Below are positions 35,568 through 45,207 of a stretch of DNA of 64,000 nt, one piece after another; the first letter of the stretch is position 1, and each line of letters opens with the position of its first letter. This stretch comes from Petropleomorpha daqingensis (lineage in GTDB: Bacteria > Actinomycetota > Actinomycetes > Mycobacteriales > Geodermatophilaceae): positions 2,480,001 to 2,544,000 of the forward strand of contig NZ_JACBZT010000001.1 of NCBI RefSeq assembly GCF_013408985.1, given 5' to 3'. The notes under the pieces are model-generated. The model was not told where the DNA came from. It saw only the letters and a program-made list of their open reading frames with translations, and ran no database searches. The position numbers were made by a program, and so were the translations under genes.

Positions 35568-36485
35568 ATGCTCGAGTTCGACGGGCTGTACAAGACCTAC
35601 GGCGACAACGCCGTCCTGCGGGGGGTGGGCTTCGCCGTCCCCGAGGGATCGATGTTCGGCTTCTGCGGGGCCAACGGCGCCGGCAAGACGACGACGATGC
35701 GGATCGCCATGGGCCTGGCCCGCGCCGACGCCGGCGAGGTGCGCTGGCGGGGGAGGCCCCTCGACGAGGCCGCCCGCCGCCGGATCGGCTACATGCCGGA
35801 GGAGCGCGGCCTCTACCCGAAGATGAAGGTCGGCGAGCAGGTCGCCTACTTCGCCCGGCTGCACGGCCTGGACACCGCCGCGGCCACCCGGGCCAGCGAC
35901 GAGTGGGTCGACCGGCTCGGACTGGGCGAGCGCCGCGGCGACCGCGTCGAGAAGCTGTCGCTGGGCAACCAGCAGCGGGTCCAGCTCGCGGCCGCCCTGG
36001 TCTCCCGGCCCGAGGTGCTGATCCTCGACGAGCCGTTCTCCGGTCTCGACCCGGTCGGTGTCGACTCCCTCGCCGAGGCGCTGCTCGAGCAGTGCCGGGC
36101 CGGCGTGCCGGTGCTGTTCTCCAGCCACCAGCTCGACCTGGTGGAGCGGCTGTGCGACTCCGTCGGCATCCTCGCCCGAGGCCGGATGGTGGCCGCCGGC
36201 ACGGTGGAGGAGCTGCGCCGCCGGGAGGCCGGCCGGCTGCTGCGGGTCGTCGTCCCCGACGCCGGCCCGGGCTGGGCGGCTCACCTGCCCGGCGTCCGGG
36301 TCGTCTCCCAGCAGGGCGGGGACACCCTGCTCGAGCTCGACCCCGCCACCGACGACCAGCAGGTGCTGGCCGCGGCGCTGGAGACCGGTCGGGTCACCCA
36401 CTTCGCCTGGCGCGAGCCGAGCCTGGTCGAGCTGTTCCGGGAGGCCGTCGCCGACCCGGCGCAGCGGCAGGAGGCGGCGGCGTGA
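35568..36485 (+). CDS. ABC transporter ATP-binding protein (NatA-like)
   Basis: A 305-residue ATPase. Walker A is CGANGAGKTTT, the Q-loop region is GYMPEERGLYPKMKVGEQV, the signature is LSLGNQQRVQLAAALV (LGNQQ, characteristic of NatA-type ATPases), Walker B is VLILDEPFSGLDPVGVDS and the H-loop is LFSSHQLDLVERL. A C-terminal DUF4162-like domain (RLLRVVVPDAGPGWAAHLPG to the end) completes it. ATG 35568 has a strong purine-rich ribosome-binding site; ATG 35547 is in frame upstream. It overlaps the permease gene by 4 bp. NatAB systems export Na+ or small molecules. Confidence 0.92.
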   Translation: MLEFDGLYKTYGDNAVLRGVGFAVPEGSMFGFCGANGAGKTTTMRIAMGLARADAGEVRWRGRPLDEAARRRIGYMPEERGLYPKMKVGEQVAYFARLHGLDTAAATRASDEWVDRLGLGERRGDRVEKLSLGNQQRVQLAAALVSRPEVLILDEPFSGLDPVGVDSLAEALLEQCRAGVPVLFSSHQLDLVERLCDSVGILARGRMVAAGTVEELRRREAGRLLRVVVPDAGPGWAAHLPGVRVVSQQGGDTLLELDPATDDQQVLAAALETGRVTHFAWREPSLVELFREAVADPAQRQEAAA

Positions 36486-37669
36486 GCGAGCCGAAGCAGC
36501 TGAGCAGCACCTCGCTCATCCGGCTGGTCGCGGGCCGCGAGATCTCCACCCGGCTGCGCGACAAGAACTTCCTGATCAGCACCGCGGTCCTGCTGATCCT
36601 GATCATCGGCGTGATGGTCTTCCAGGTCCTCGTCAACAGCGGGAGCTCGAGCAGCACGATCGGGGTCGTCGGCAGCAGCCGCAACGTCGAGCAGGTGCTG
36701 GTCGCGCAGGGCAACCTCCAGGGCACCGACGTCGAGGTGCGCAGCCTCTCCTCGGAGGCCGCGGCCCGGATGGCCGTCGACGACGGCGACGTCGACGCCG
36801 CGGTGATCGACCCCGAGGGGTCCGACCCGCGGCTGATCGTGCAGAAGAGCGGCGGCAGCGAGGAGCGGCTCGTGCAGGGCGCCGTCGCCGCGCTGTCCAC
36901 CGCCGACCAGCTGCAGCAGGCGAACGTGGCGCTGGAGCCGCCGCCGACGGTCGCCGTCGTCCCGCTGGAGCCCGGCGGCGAGGACCGGACGCAGGCGACG
37001 GTCGTCGCGATCGTCGGGGTCGGGCTCCTCTACTTCCTGCTGATCCTGTTCGGCCAGTTCGTGGCGCAGGGCGTGGTCGAGGAGAAGTCCAGCCGGGTCG
37101 TCGAGCTGCTGCTGGCGACGATGAAGCCCTGGCAGCTGCTGGCCGGCAAGATCCTGGGCCTCGGCCTGCTGGGGCTCGGGCAGATCGTGATCCTGGGCGT
37201 CGTCGGGACGGCCGGGGCGATCGCCTTCGACGTCGTCGACGTCCCCGGTCAGGTGATCGGCACCGTCGTCTCGGTCGTGCTCTGGTTCGTCATCGGCTAC
37301 GCGCTCTACGCCTCGATCTTCGCCGTCGCGGCGTCGCTGGTCAGCCGGCAGGAGGACCTCGGCAGCGTGCTGACCCCGACGACGATCCTGCTGGTCGTCG
37401 GCTTCGTCATCGCCATCCAGGCGGCCGGCGACCCCACGAGCACCCTGGCCACCGTCACCTCCTTCGTCCCCGGGCTGTCGCCGCTGGTCATGCCGGTGCG
37501 CATGGCGGCGGGGGCGGCGCAGTGGTGGGAGGTCGTGGTGGCCGTCGCCCTCATGCTCGTCGCCATCGGGCTGATCGTGCGGCTCGGCGGCCGGGTCTAC
37601 GCCGGTGCGCTGCTGCGCACCGGCGGCAAGATCAAGATGCGGGAGGCGCTGCAGGCCGAGCGCGCCTGA
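36482..37669 (+). CDS. ABC-2 type permease (NatB-like)
   Basis: A 395-residue membrane subunit. One N-terminal helix (FLISTAVLLILIIGVMVFQVLV) leads to an outside domain of about 140 residues (STIGVVGSSRNVEQVLVAQG onward) and five or six C-terminal helices from ATVVAIVGVGLLYFLLILFG. The cytoplasmic motif QGVVEEKSSRVVELLLATMK followed by PWQLLAGKILG is the NatB/YhaP signature. GTG 36482 overlaps the ATPase stop. Both genes form a two-gene operon. The end RTGGKIKMREALQAERA is basic and cytoplasmic. Confidence 0.92.
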   Translation: MSEPKQLSSTSLIRLVAGREISTRLRDKNFLISTAVLLILIIGVMVFQVLVNSGSSSSTIGVVGSSRNVEQVLVAQGNLQGTDVEVRSLSSEAAARMAVDDGDVDAAVIDPEGSDPRLIVQKSGGSEERLVQGAVAALSTADQLQQANVALEPPPTVAVVPLEPGGEDRTQATVVAIVGVGLLYFLLILFGQFVAQGVVEEKSSRVVELLLATMKPWQLLAGKILGLGLLGLGQIVILGVVGTAGAIAFDVVDVPGQVIGTVVSVVLWFVIGYALYASIFAVAASLVSRQEDLGSVLTPTTILLVVGFVIAIQAAGDPTSTLATVTSFVPGLSPLVMPVRMAAGAAQWWEVVVAVALMLVAIGLIVRLGGRVYAGALLRTGGKIKMREALQAERA

Positions 37670-37706
37670 CCGATTGTGCCCCGCCGGACCGGGGTAGCCG
37701 GGCGGC

Positions 37707-38684
37707 ATGGCGATGCAGCTGGGCTACACGATGATGACCGAGCAGGCGGGGCCGACCGACCTCGTCCGGCACGTGGTGGGCGCCGAGGAGGTCGGCTTCG
37801 ACTTCGCGGTCTCGAGCGACCACTTCTTCCCGTGGTTGGACGAGATGGGCCACTCACCGAACGCGTGGGTGACCCTCGGCGCGGCCGCGCAGGCCACCAG
37901 CCGCATCCCCCTGATGACCTACGTGACCTGTCCGACGTTCCGCTACCACCCGGCGGTCGTGGCCCAGCAGGCGGCGACGCTGCAGCTGGTCTCCGGCGGC
38001 CGGTTCACCCTCGGGCTGGGTGCGGGGGAGAACCTCAACGAGCACATCGTGGGCGGCGGCTGGCCGGGCGCCGACGTCCGGCAGGAGGCGTTCGTCGAGG
38101 CGATCCAGGTCATCCGCGAGCTCTTCGACGGCGGCTACGTCAACTTCCGCGGCGAGCACTTCGACGTCGAGTCGGCCAAGCTCTGGGACCTGCCGGACAA
38201 GCGGGTGCCGATCGGCATCGCGATCAGCGGCAAGCAGTCGGCGGAGATCGCCGGTGAGCTCGGCGACGTGATGATCGCCGTCGAGCCCAAGGGCGAGCTC
38301 GGCGAGATGTTCGAGGCGGCCGGTGGGGCCGGCAAGCCGAAGGTCGGCCAGCTGCCGATCTGCTACGACACCGACAAGGACGCCGCGGTCAAGCGGGCGC
38401 ACTCGCTGTTCCGGTGGTTCGGGCTCGGCTGGAAGGTCAACGCCGAGCTGCCCGGGCCGACGGCGTTCGACTCGGCGTCGTCCTTCGTGACGCCGGACGA
38501 CGTCGCCGAGAGCATCCCGTGCGGGGACGACGTCGACGCCGTCCTCGAGGCGGCGAAGGAGTACGCCGACGCCGGATTCACCCAGCTGGCGCTGGTCCAG
38601 ATCGGCGGGGACGAGCAGCAGCCGTTCCTCGAATGGACCCAGCGGACGCTGCTGCCGGCCTGGCGCGAGGCCTTCGGGAGCTGA
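37707..38684 (+). CDS. F420-dependent LLM-class oxidoreductase (TIGR03557-like)
   Basis: A 325-residue TIM-barrel enzyme of the luciferase-like class that probably uses coenzyme F420. Typical phrases are GYTMMTEQAGPTDLVRHVVG, FDFAVSSDHFFPW, the RYHPAVVAQQAATLQLVSGG stretch and GRFTLGLGAGENLNEHIVGG. The Ser-Asp-His in strand 2 is usual for F420 binding in glucose-6-phosphate dehydrogenase-like members. The substrate is unknown; relatives include FGD-like and hydride-transfer enzymes. ATG 37707 and ATG 37713 are both possible starts. It stands alone between the NatAB pair and a repeat protein. Confidence 0.9.
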   Translation: MAMQLGYTMMTEQAGPTDLVRHVVGAEEVGFDFAVSSDHFFPWLDEMGHSPNAWVTLGAAAQATSRIPLMTYVTCPTFRYHPAVVAQQAATLQLVSGGRFTLGLGAGENLNEHIVGGGWPGADVRQEAFVEAIQVIRELFDGGYVNFRGEHFDVESAKLWDLPDKRVPIGIAISGKQSAEIAGELGDVMIAVEPKGELGEMFEAAGGAGKPKVGQLPICYDTDKDAAVKRAHSLFRWFGLGWKVNAELPGPTAFDSASSFVTPDDVAESIPCGDDVDAVLEAAKEYADAGFTQLALVQIGGDEQQPFLEWTQRTLLPAWREAFGS

Positions 38685-38768
38685 ACTGCGCGAATTCCGC
38701 CGCTCCAACGGGTGAGACCGGGCCTCCGGCGGCCCCATGCGGCAGGCCGCGCATAGATCATCAGCGTC

Positions 38769-39629
38769 GTGCGAGAGGACCTGGACCGGCGCCTCCGGCG
38801 GCTCCAGGCCTCCGGGGAGCCCGCCGAGCTGATCGATCTGGGCTGCGACCTGGCCGAGGCCGGCCGGCACCGCGACGCCGAAGGCTGCTTCCGGCGCGCC
38901 GCCGCGCTGGGTGACTCGGTCGGCTCGTTCAACCTCGGTAACGCGCTGGCCGCGCAGGGCCGCAACGAGGAGGCGGTCGAGGCCTACGAGGTCGCGCTGG
39001 CCGCCGGTGAGTCCGACGCGTGGCGCAACCTCGGCCTGGTGCTCGAGGAGCTCGGCGACCTCGCCGGTGCGATGCACGCCTACCGCGGCGCCGGGGAGGC
39101 CGGCGACCCGGCCGGCTGGCTGGGCCTGGCGTTCCTGCTCCGCGAGCAGGGCGAGCGCGAGGACGCGCTGGTCGCGGCCGAGCGGGGAGCCGCGCTCGGC
39201 GACCCGGTCGCGGCCGCCGTCGTCGCCAGCTGGTGCTGGTCGATGACGTTCGACCCGGCGCTGGAGCCCGAGCTGCGGGCCGGCGCCGCGCACTACCCCT
39301 CCGCGCGCGCCGACCTCGGGCGGCTGCTGCGCGACACCGGCCGCGTCGACGAGGCCCGCTGGGTGCTCGAGCTCGGGGCCAAGCTCGGCGAGACCGAGTC
39401 GTGGCTGCCGCTGGGCAACCTCTACTGCGACGAGCTCGGCGACGAGGAGGCGGCGGAGGAGGCCTACCGCGCCGGCATCCGCGCCGGCGACGTCTACTGC
39501 CACCACAACCTCGGGCTGCTGCTGGTCGAGCGCGGTGACGTGGACGGCGCCGTCGAGCAGTTCCGGCTCGGCGTGGCCGCCGGCGACGACCTGGCCCTGC
39601 GCGCCCTGGAGCAGTTCGAGGGCAGCTGA
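38769..39629 (+). CDS. TPR/Sel1-like repeat protein
   Basis: A 286-residue all-helical protein made of about eight degenerate 33-36 residue repeats, for example [80 protein letters not shown] and [20 protein letters not shown]. These fit TPR or Sel1-like solenoids used for protein binding. No membrane or catalytic domain is present. The start is GTG 38769. The role is unknown; it precedes ppc by 62 bp on the same strand. Confidence 0.85.
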   Translation: MREDLDRRLRRLQASGEPAELIDLGCDLAEAGRHRDAEGCFRRAAALGDSVGSFNLGNALAAQGRNEEAVEAYEVALAAGESDAWRNLGLVLEELGDLAGAMHAYRGAGEAGDPAGWLGLAFLLREQGEREDALVAAERGAALGDPVAAAVVASWCWSMTFDPALEPELRAGAAHYPSARADLGRLLRDTGRVDEARWVLELGAKLGETESWLPLGNLYCDELGDEEAAEEAYRAGIRAGDVYCHHNLGLLLVERGDVDGAVEQFRLGVAAGDDLALRALEQFEGS

Positions 39630-39691
39630 CGCCTGGCGGTGCGACCGACGCCGACATGAGGTGTTCACACGCGTCGGGAATGATCCTGCGC

Positions 39692-42496
39692 ATGTCCGAA
39701 GCCACCGTCGACGTCGCCGATCTGCGCCACCACGGGGGCGGGGACAGCACCGACGACCGCGCCGACGACGCCCCGCTGCGCGACGACATCCGCCTGCTCG
39801 GGCGCGTGCTCGGCGAGGTGATCGGTGAGCAGGCCGGTGCCGACGTGCTCGACCTGGTCGAGGCCACCCGCGTCGAGGCCTTCCGCATCCGCCGCTCCGA
39901 GGTCGACCGCGCCGAGCTCGCCGAGCGCCTCGCGGGCCTGGACGTGAAGAACGCCAACCACGTCATCCGGGCGTTCAGCCACTTCTCGCTATTGGCCAAC
40001 CTCGCCGAGGACATCCACCACGAGCGCCGCAGACGCTTCCACCGCCGCGAGGGGTCGCCGCCGCAGCAGGGCAGCCTGGCCGCGAGCTTCGCGCTGCTGG
40101 ACGAGGCCGACCTGGACGCCGCGACCGTCGCCCGCGAGCTGGCCGGCGCGCTCGTCGTCCCGGTGGTCACCGCGCACCCCACCGAGGTCCGCCGCAAGAC
40201 GATCTCGCAGGTCCAGGTGCACGTCACCGACCTGATCCGGCAGCGCGACCGCGCCGCCCTCGGCGAGGTGGACGACGAGTGGTCGGCCAGGCTCTGGCGG
40301 GCGGTGCTCACCCTCTGGCAGACGGCGCTGCTGCGGCTGTCGCGGCTGCGCCTGTCCGACGAGATCGACGAGGCGCTGCGCTACTACGAGCTCTCGCTGT
40401 TCGAGGTGATCCCCGCGATCAACGCCGAGCTGCGCCGGGCGCTGACCGAGCGGTGGCCGGACGCCGGCCTGCTCGAGCGGCCGATGCTGCAGTCCGGTTC
40501 CTGGATCGGGGGCGACCGCGACGGCAACCCCTACGTCACCGCCGACGCGCTGCGCCGCGCGACCACCCGCCAGGCCGAGACGGCCCTGGGCCACTACCTC
40601 GCCGAGCTCGAGGAGCTGCGGGTCGAGCTCTCCGTGTCCGACCGCCTGGTCACGCCGACCGACGAGCTCTACGCGCTGGCCGACGCCTCCGGCGACGACT
40701 CGCCCTTCCGCGCCGACGAGCCCTACCGGCGCGCGCTCAACGGCGTGCACGACCGGGTCACCGCCACGCTCAAGCGCGCCGTCGGGCACCTGCACGTCCC
40801 CGAGCCGCACGCCGACCTCGAGCCCTACGACGACCCCACGGAGCTGCGGGCCGACCTCGACGTCGTCGACACCTCGCTGCGCAGCCACGGCGCCGGCGCC
40901 CTGGCCGACGACCGCCTGGCCCGGCTGCGCGAGGCGGTCGACGTCTTCGGCTTCCACCTGTGCGGGCTGGACCTGCGGCAGAACGCGGAGGTGCACGAGG
41001 AGGTCGTCGCCGAGCTGCTCGCCTGGGCCGGGGTGTGCGACGACTACGCCGCGCTCGACGAGGAGCAGCGGGTCGAGATGCTCGCCGGCGAGCTGCGCAT
41101 GCGCCGCCCGCTGGTCCGGCCGGGCGCCGAGCTGTCGGAGAAGGTCCGCGGCGAGCTCGACGTCGTCGAGGCGGCGGCCGCGCAGGTGACGCTGCTCGGC
41201 CCGCGCGCGATCCCCAACTACGTGATCAGCATGTGCGAGTCGGTCAGCGACGTCCTGGAGGTCGCCGTCCTGCTCAAGGAGGTCGGCCTGCTCGACCCGG
41301 ACGGCGACGACGGCCCGACCTGCCCGGTCGGCATCTCGCCGCTGTTCGAGACCATCGACGACCTGAAGAACGCCGGGGCGACGCTGACCGCGATGCTCAA
41401 CCAGCCGCTCTACCGCGCGCTGGTCGCCAACCGCGGCGACGTCCAGGAGGTCATGCTCGGCTACTCCGACAGCAACAAGGACGGCGGCTACCTCGCCGCG
41501 AACTGGGCGCTCTACCGCGCCGAGCTGGCGCTGGTCGAGGTCGCCCACCGCGAGGACATCCGGCTGCGGCTGTTCCACGGTCGCGGCGGCACGGTCGGCC
41601 GGGGCGGCGGCCCCAGCTACGACGCGATCCGCGCGCAGCCGCCGGGAGCGGTCGCCGGGTCGCTGCGGATCACCGAGCAGGGCGAGGTCATCGCGGCCAA
41701 GTACGGCGAGCCCGACCGCGCCCGCCGCAACCTCGAGGCGATCGTCGCGGCCACGCTCGAGGCCAGCCTGCTCGACACGGAGAACCTCGGGGACGACGCC
41801 GAGGCCACCTACGAGCTGCTCGACGACCTCGCCGCGCGTGCCCAGCAGGCCTACCGGGCGCTGGTGCACGAGACGCCCGGCTTCGTCGAGTGGTTCCGCG
41901 CCGCGACGCCGATCGGCGAGCTGGCCGAGCTGAACATCGGCAGCCGGCCGCCCTCGCGCAAGGCCGGCGACAAGATCTCCGACCTGCGCGCCATCCCGTG
42001 GGTGTTCAGCTGGTCGCAGGCCCGGATCATGCTGCCCGGCTGGTACGGCACCGGCTCCGCGCTCGAGTCGTGGGTCGACGGCGACGACGCCAAGCTCGAG
42101 CAGCTGCGAGAGCTGCACAGGCGCTGGCCGTGGTTCCGCACGATCCTGTCCAACATGGGCATGGTGCTGGCCAAGACCGACCTCGGGCTGGCCGCCCGCT
42201 ACGCCGAGCTCGTGCCCGACGAGGACCTCCGGCACCGGGTGTTCGACCAGATCACCGCCGAGCACGAGCGCAGCTGCCGGATGCTGCTCGCCGTCACCGG
42301 CGACGACCGGCTGCTCGCCGACAACCCCTCGCTGGCCCGCTCGATCCGCAACCGCTTCCCGTACCTGGAGCCGCTGCACCACCTGCAGGTGGAGATGCTG
42401 CGCCGCCGGCGGGAAGGGGACGACGACGAGCTGACCGTCCGCAACATCCAGCTGACCATCAACGGCGTCGCCACGGCCCTGCGCAACAGTGGGTGA
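39692..42496 (+). CDS. ppc: Phosphoenolpyruvate carboxylase
   Basis: A 934-residue anaplerotic enzyme that carboxylates PEP to oxaloacetate. Motifs are [14 protein letters not shown] with the catalytic His, [36 protein letters not shown], the glycine-rich catalytic loop [14 protein letters not shown] and, near the C-terminus, [20 protein letters not shown] followed by [14 protein letters not shown]. Length fits actinobacterial PEPC (~900-940). I choose ATG 39692 ([11 protein letters not shown]) because the residues from ATG 39656 look unlike a PEPC N-terminus; ATG 39680 is also in frame. The last 8 bases overlap the IMPase-like gene. Confidence 0.96.
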   Translation: MSEATVDVADLRHHGGGDSTDDRADDAPLRDDIRLLGRVLGEVIGEQAGADVLDLVEATRVEAFRIRRSEVDRAELAERLAGLDVKNANHVIRAFSHFSLLANLAEDIHHERRRRFHRREGSPPQQGSLAASFALLDEADLDAATVARELAGALVVPVVTAHPTEVRRKTISQVQVHVTDLIRQRDRAALGEVDDEWSARLWRAVLTLWQTALLRLSRLRLSDEIDEALRYYELSLFEVIPAINAELRRALTERWPDAGLLERPMLQSGSWIGGDRDGNPYVTADALRRATTRQAETALGHYLAELEELRVELSVSDRLVTPTDELYALADASGDDSPFRADEPYRRALNGVHDRVTATLKRAVGHLHVPEPHADLEPYDDPTELRADLDVVDTSLRSHGAGALADDRLARLREAVDVFGFHLCGLDLRQNAEVHEEVVAELLAWAGVCDDYAALDEEQRVEMLAGELRMRRPLVRPGAELSEKVRGELDVVEAAAAQVTLLGPRAIPNYVISMCESVSDVLEVAVLLKEVGLLDPDGDDGPTCPVGISPLFETIDDLKNAGATLTAMLNQPLYRALVANRGDVQEVMLGYSDSNKDGGYLAANWALYRAELALVEVAHREDIRLRLFHGRGGTVGRGGGPSYDAIRAQPPGAVAGSLRITEQGEVIAAKYGEPDRARRNLEAIVAATLEASLLDTENLGDDAEATYELLDDLAARAQQAYRALVHETPGFVEWFRAATPIGELAELNIGSRPPSRKAGDKISDLRAIPWVFSWSQARIMLPGWYGTGSALESWVDGDDAKLEQLRELHRRWPWFRTILSNMGMVLAKTDLGLAARYAELVPDEDLRHRVFDQITAEHERSCRMLLAVTGDDRLLADNPSLARSIRNRFPYLEPLHHLQVEMLRRRREGDDDELTVRNIQLTINGVATALRNSG

Positions 42497-43559
42497 GCAC
42501 CGCGCCGCGGCCGTCGGCCCGGATCTCGCGCGGGCGGGGGACTCCCTCGCCCTCGCCCCGGCGGCGCTGGCCCCGGCGGTGAGCGACCCGGCCTACCGGG
42601 TGCTGGTCGGGGACGACGACTCCGCGGTCCTGCTGCGCCGGCAGTGGACAGCGCAGGGCGTCGCCGAGGCGGTGCTGCTGGCCTCGGCCGGCATCGGCCC
42701 GGACACCCCCGCGGTGCTGGCCACCGCCGTGGCGTGGGGCTGCGACCGGGTGCGCGACCGGCCCGGCGGCCGCGGGGTGGTCGTCGTCCCGCCGCCGGAC
42801 GACGCCCAACCCGTGACCCAGCGCTTCCTGCACCTGGCCGCGCTGGCCGCCACCCGGGTCGAGACCGCGGTCGCGCTCGCCCGCGGCACCGGCGTGGACG
42901 CGGTCAAGGCCGACGGCAGCCCGTCGCTGGCCGCCGACGAGGCCGCGCACGTCGCCGCCGCGGAGGTGCTCGGCCGGTTGGGCGTGCCGGTGCTCAGCGA
43001 GGAGCGCACCGATCAGCGCGTCGACGAGGCGTCGGCGTGGGTCGTGCTCGACCCGCTCGACGGCACCGGCAACTTCCGCGCCGGCCTGCCGCCGTGGGCG
43101 TTCTCCGCGGGGCTGGTGCACGGCGGGCGCGCGGTGGCCGGCGTCGTCGTCGACCTCTCCTCCGGACGGCGGTGGTGGACCGAGGGCGGCGGCGCGTGGC
43201 GCGACGGCCTGCCGGTGCGGTCGCGGCCGGGCAGCACCGTCGTCGTCCCGACCGCGCCGGCCGGGGGAGCGGTCGCCGTCCCGTCGTCCGCGCACCGGGT
43301 GCGGGTGACCGGCTGCACCGCCGTCGAGCTCTGCCTGGTCGCCGACGGGTCGGCCGCGGCGTGGCACGACCTCGACCGCGGCGGCGCCCACGTGCACGAC
43401 GTCGCGGGCGGGCTGGCGCTGCTCGCCGCAGGCGGCGGGATCGCCCTCACGCCCGAGGGCGCGGAGCTCGTGCTGCGGCCCGACACCGAGGGCCGGATCC
43501 GGTTCGTCGCCGCCGAGTCGCGGGCGACCGCCGAGGAACTGCTCCGGGCGTTCGACTGA
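42489..43559 (+). CDS. Inositol monophosphatase-family protein with extra N-terminal domain
   Basis: A 356-residue protein. Residues ~120-356 are an IMPase-fold phosphatase: [18 protein letters not shown], the metal ligand Glu in [10 protein letters not shown], the core [18 protein letters not shown] and a third Asp in [17 protein letters not shown]. The GTxNFxxGxPxW form resembles HisN-type histidinol-phosphatases and sugar phosphatases. Residues 1-~115 ([33 protein letters not shown]) are not part of the usual fold and I cannot name them. GTG 42489 overlaps ppc by 8 bp. The substrate is open; histidinol phosphate is one candidate. Confidence 0.82.
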   Translation: MGEHRAAAVGPDLARAGDSLALAPAALAPAVSDPAYRVLVGDDDSAVLLRRQWTAQGVAEAVLLASAGIGPDTPAVLATAVAWGCDRVRDRPGGRGVVVVPPPDDAQPVTQRFLHLAALAATRVETAVALARGTGVDAVKADGSPSLAADEAAHVAAAEVLGRLGVPVLSEERTDQRVDEASAWVVLDPLDGTGNFRAGLPPWAFSAGLVHGGRAVAGVVVDLSSGRRWWTEGGGAWRDGLPVRSRPGSTVVVPTAPAGGAVAVPSSAHRVRVTGCTAVELCLVADGSAAAWHDLDRGGAHVHDVAGGLALLAAGGGIALTPEGAELVLRPDTEGRIRFVAAESRATAEELLRAFD

Positions 43560-43586
43560 CCTGCGGTAACGATCCTCGACCGGCTC

Positions 43587-43617
43587 TTGACAGCGGGTGG
43601 GCCCCACCCCGCAAATA
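43587..43617 (+). promoter_or_regulatory. Candidate promoter/operator of the amine-utilisation operon
   Basis: TTGACA at 43587-43592 is a perfect -35. An AT-rich CAAATA at 43612-43617 is 19 bp further on and may serve as -10. The spacer holds the near-palindrome 43593-43612 (GCGGGTGGG then CCCACCCCGC with one extra base), a likely regulator site. The operon start GTG 43666 follows after 48 bases with AGGAAGG at 43651-43657. Confidence 0.45.
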
Positions 43618-43665
43618 AGCCTCCCCGGCCACCGACCCGGTGGACCGCGCCAGGAAGGCGGCGCC

Positions 43666-45207
43666 GTGGACACCACCGCCCCCGCACCCACCAGCGACGA
43701 GACCCGGCTGCACCAGCTGGGCTACGCCCAGGAACTGCGCCGGCACATGTCCGGTTTCTCCAACTTCGCCGTGTCGTTCACGATCATCTCGATCCTGTCC
43801 GGGTGCCTGACGCTCTACGGCTTCGGCCTGAACACCGGCGGCCCGGCCGTCATCGTCTGGGGCTGGCCGATCGTCGGGATCATGGTGATCATCGTCGGGC
43901 TCGCCATGGCCGAGGTCTGCTCGAGCTACCCGACCGCCGGCGGCCTGTACTACTGGGCCGCCAAGCTCGCGCCCGAGAAGAGCTCCGCCGCGTGGTCGTG
44001 GTTCACCGGCTGGTTCAACTTCCTCGGCCAGGTCGCGGTCACCGCGGGCATCGACTTCGGTGCGGCGTTCTTCCTCAACGCCTTCCTCGACCTGCAGTTC
44101 GGGTTCGACTCCCGGCCCTGGCACACGATCCTGCTGTTCGGGCTGATCCTGCTGGTCCACGGGCTGCTGAACACCTTCGGCGTCAAGGTCGTGGCGTTCC
44201 TCAACGACGTCAGCGTCTGGTGGCACATCCTCGGGGTGCTGATCATCGTCGCGGTGCTGGCCTTCGTGCCCGACCAGCACCAGTCGGCGAGCTTCGTGTT
44301 CGGCCACTTCGTGAACAACACCGGCTGGAGCTCGACGCTCTACGTCGTCCTGCTCGGCCTGCTGCTGGCGCAGTACACGTTCACCGGCTTCGACGCCTCG
44401 GCGCACATGACCGAGGAGACCCGGTCGGCCGACACCGCCGGCCCGCGCGGCATCGTGATGTCGATCGTCGTCTCGCTGGTCGCCGGCTGGGTGCTGCTGA
44501 TCGGCGTCACCTTCGCCATCCAGAGCTACGACAACGCGCTGGCCGCACCGGACACCGGCGTGCCGCCGGCGCAGATCTTCGTCGACGCGGTCGGGCTGAC
44601 CACGGCCAAGCTGCTGCTGCTCATCGTCATCGGCGCGCAGCTGTTCTGCGGCATGTCCTCGGTGACGGCCAACTCGCGGATGATCTACGCGTTCTCCCGT
44701 GACGGGGCGCTGCCGGCGTCCCGGGTGTGGCACCGGATCAACCCGCGCACCCGCACGCCCACCAACGCCATCTGGCTGGCCGCCGGCGGCGCGTTCGTCC
44801 TCGGCCTGCCCTACCTGTTCAACGCCACGGCGTACGCGGCGGTGACCTCGATCGCGGTCATCGGGCTCTACATCGCCTACGTGATCCCGACGTTCCTGCG
44901 GCTGCGTGCGGGTGAGCGGTTCCAGCGCGGCCCGTGGCACCTGGGCAGGTGGAGCCGGCCGATCGGCATCGTCGCCGTGGTCTGGGTCGTGTTCATCACG
45001 ATCCTGTTCATGCTGCCGACGGTCAGCCCGATCGACGCGACGACGTTCAACTACACGCCGCTCGCCGTCCTCGTCGTCCTGGGCTTCGCCGGCATCTGGT
45101 GGCTGGTCTCGGCCAAGAACTGGTTCACCGGGCCGAAGGTCCAGGGCACCGCCGAAGAGCTGGCCGCGGTCGAGCGCGACATCGAGCTGGCGGGCGAGAC
45201 CGCGTGA
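43666..45207 (+). CDS. APC-family amino acid/amine permease
   Basis: A 513-residue permease with twelve predicted helices. The opening ELRRHMSGFSNFAVSFTIIS, LTLYGFGLNTGGPAVIVWGW and AEVCSSYPTAGGLYYWAAKL is typical of the APC group of GABA, polyamine and ethanolamine permeases. FTGFDASAHMTEETRSADTA is the second conserved stretch, on the substrate path. GTG 43666 has an AGGAAGG 8 bases upstream; the longer frame to 43597 covers a promoter-like region. It is the first gene of an operon with a glutamine synthetase-like ligase (4-bp overlap), ALDH, SDR and amidase, so it probably imports the amine degraded by that pathway. Confidence 0.93.
   Translation: MDTTAPAPTSDETRLHQLGYAQELRRHMSGFSNFAVSFTIISILSGCLTLYGFGLNTGGPAVIVWGWPIVGIMVIIVGLAMAEVCSSYPTAGGLYYWAAKLAPEKSSAAWSWFTGWFNFLGQVAVTAGIDFGAAFFLNAFLDLQFGFDSRPWHTILLFGLILLVHGLLNTFGVKVVAFLNDVSVWWHILGVLIIVAVLAFVPDQHQSASFVFGHFVNNTGWSSTLYVVLLGLLLAQYTFTGFDASAHMTEETRSADTAGPRGIVMSIVVSLVAGWVLLIGVTFAIQSYDNALAAPDTGVPPAQIFVDAVGLTTAKLLLLIVIGAQLFCGMSSVTANSRMIYAFSRDGALPASRVWHRINPRTRTPTNAIWLAAGGAFVLGLPYLFNATAYAAVTSIAVIGLYIAYVIPTFLRLRAGERFQRGPWHLGRWSRPIGIVAVVWVVFITILFMLPTVSPIDATTFNYTPLAVLVVLGFAGIWWLVSAKNWFTGPKVQGTAEELAAVERDIELAGETA

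Noticed and set aside
39989-42382. 797-codon open frame on the - strand under ppc
   Set aside because: The translation is low-complexity and the + strand carries all PEPC motifs.
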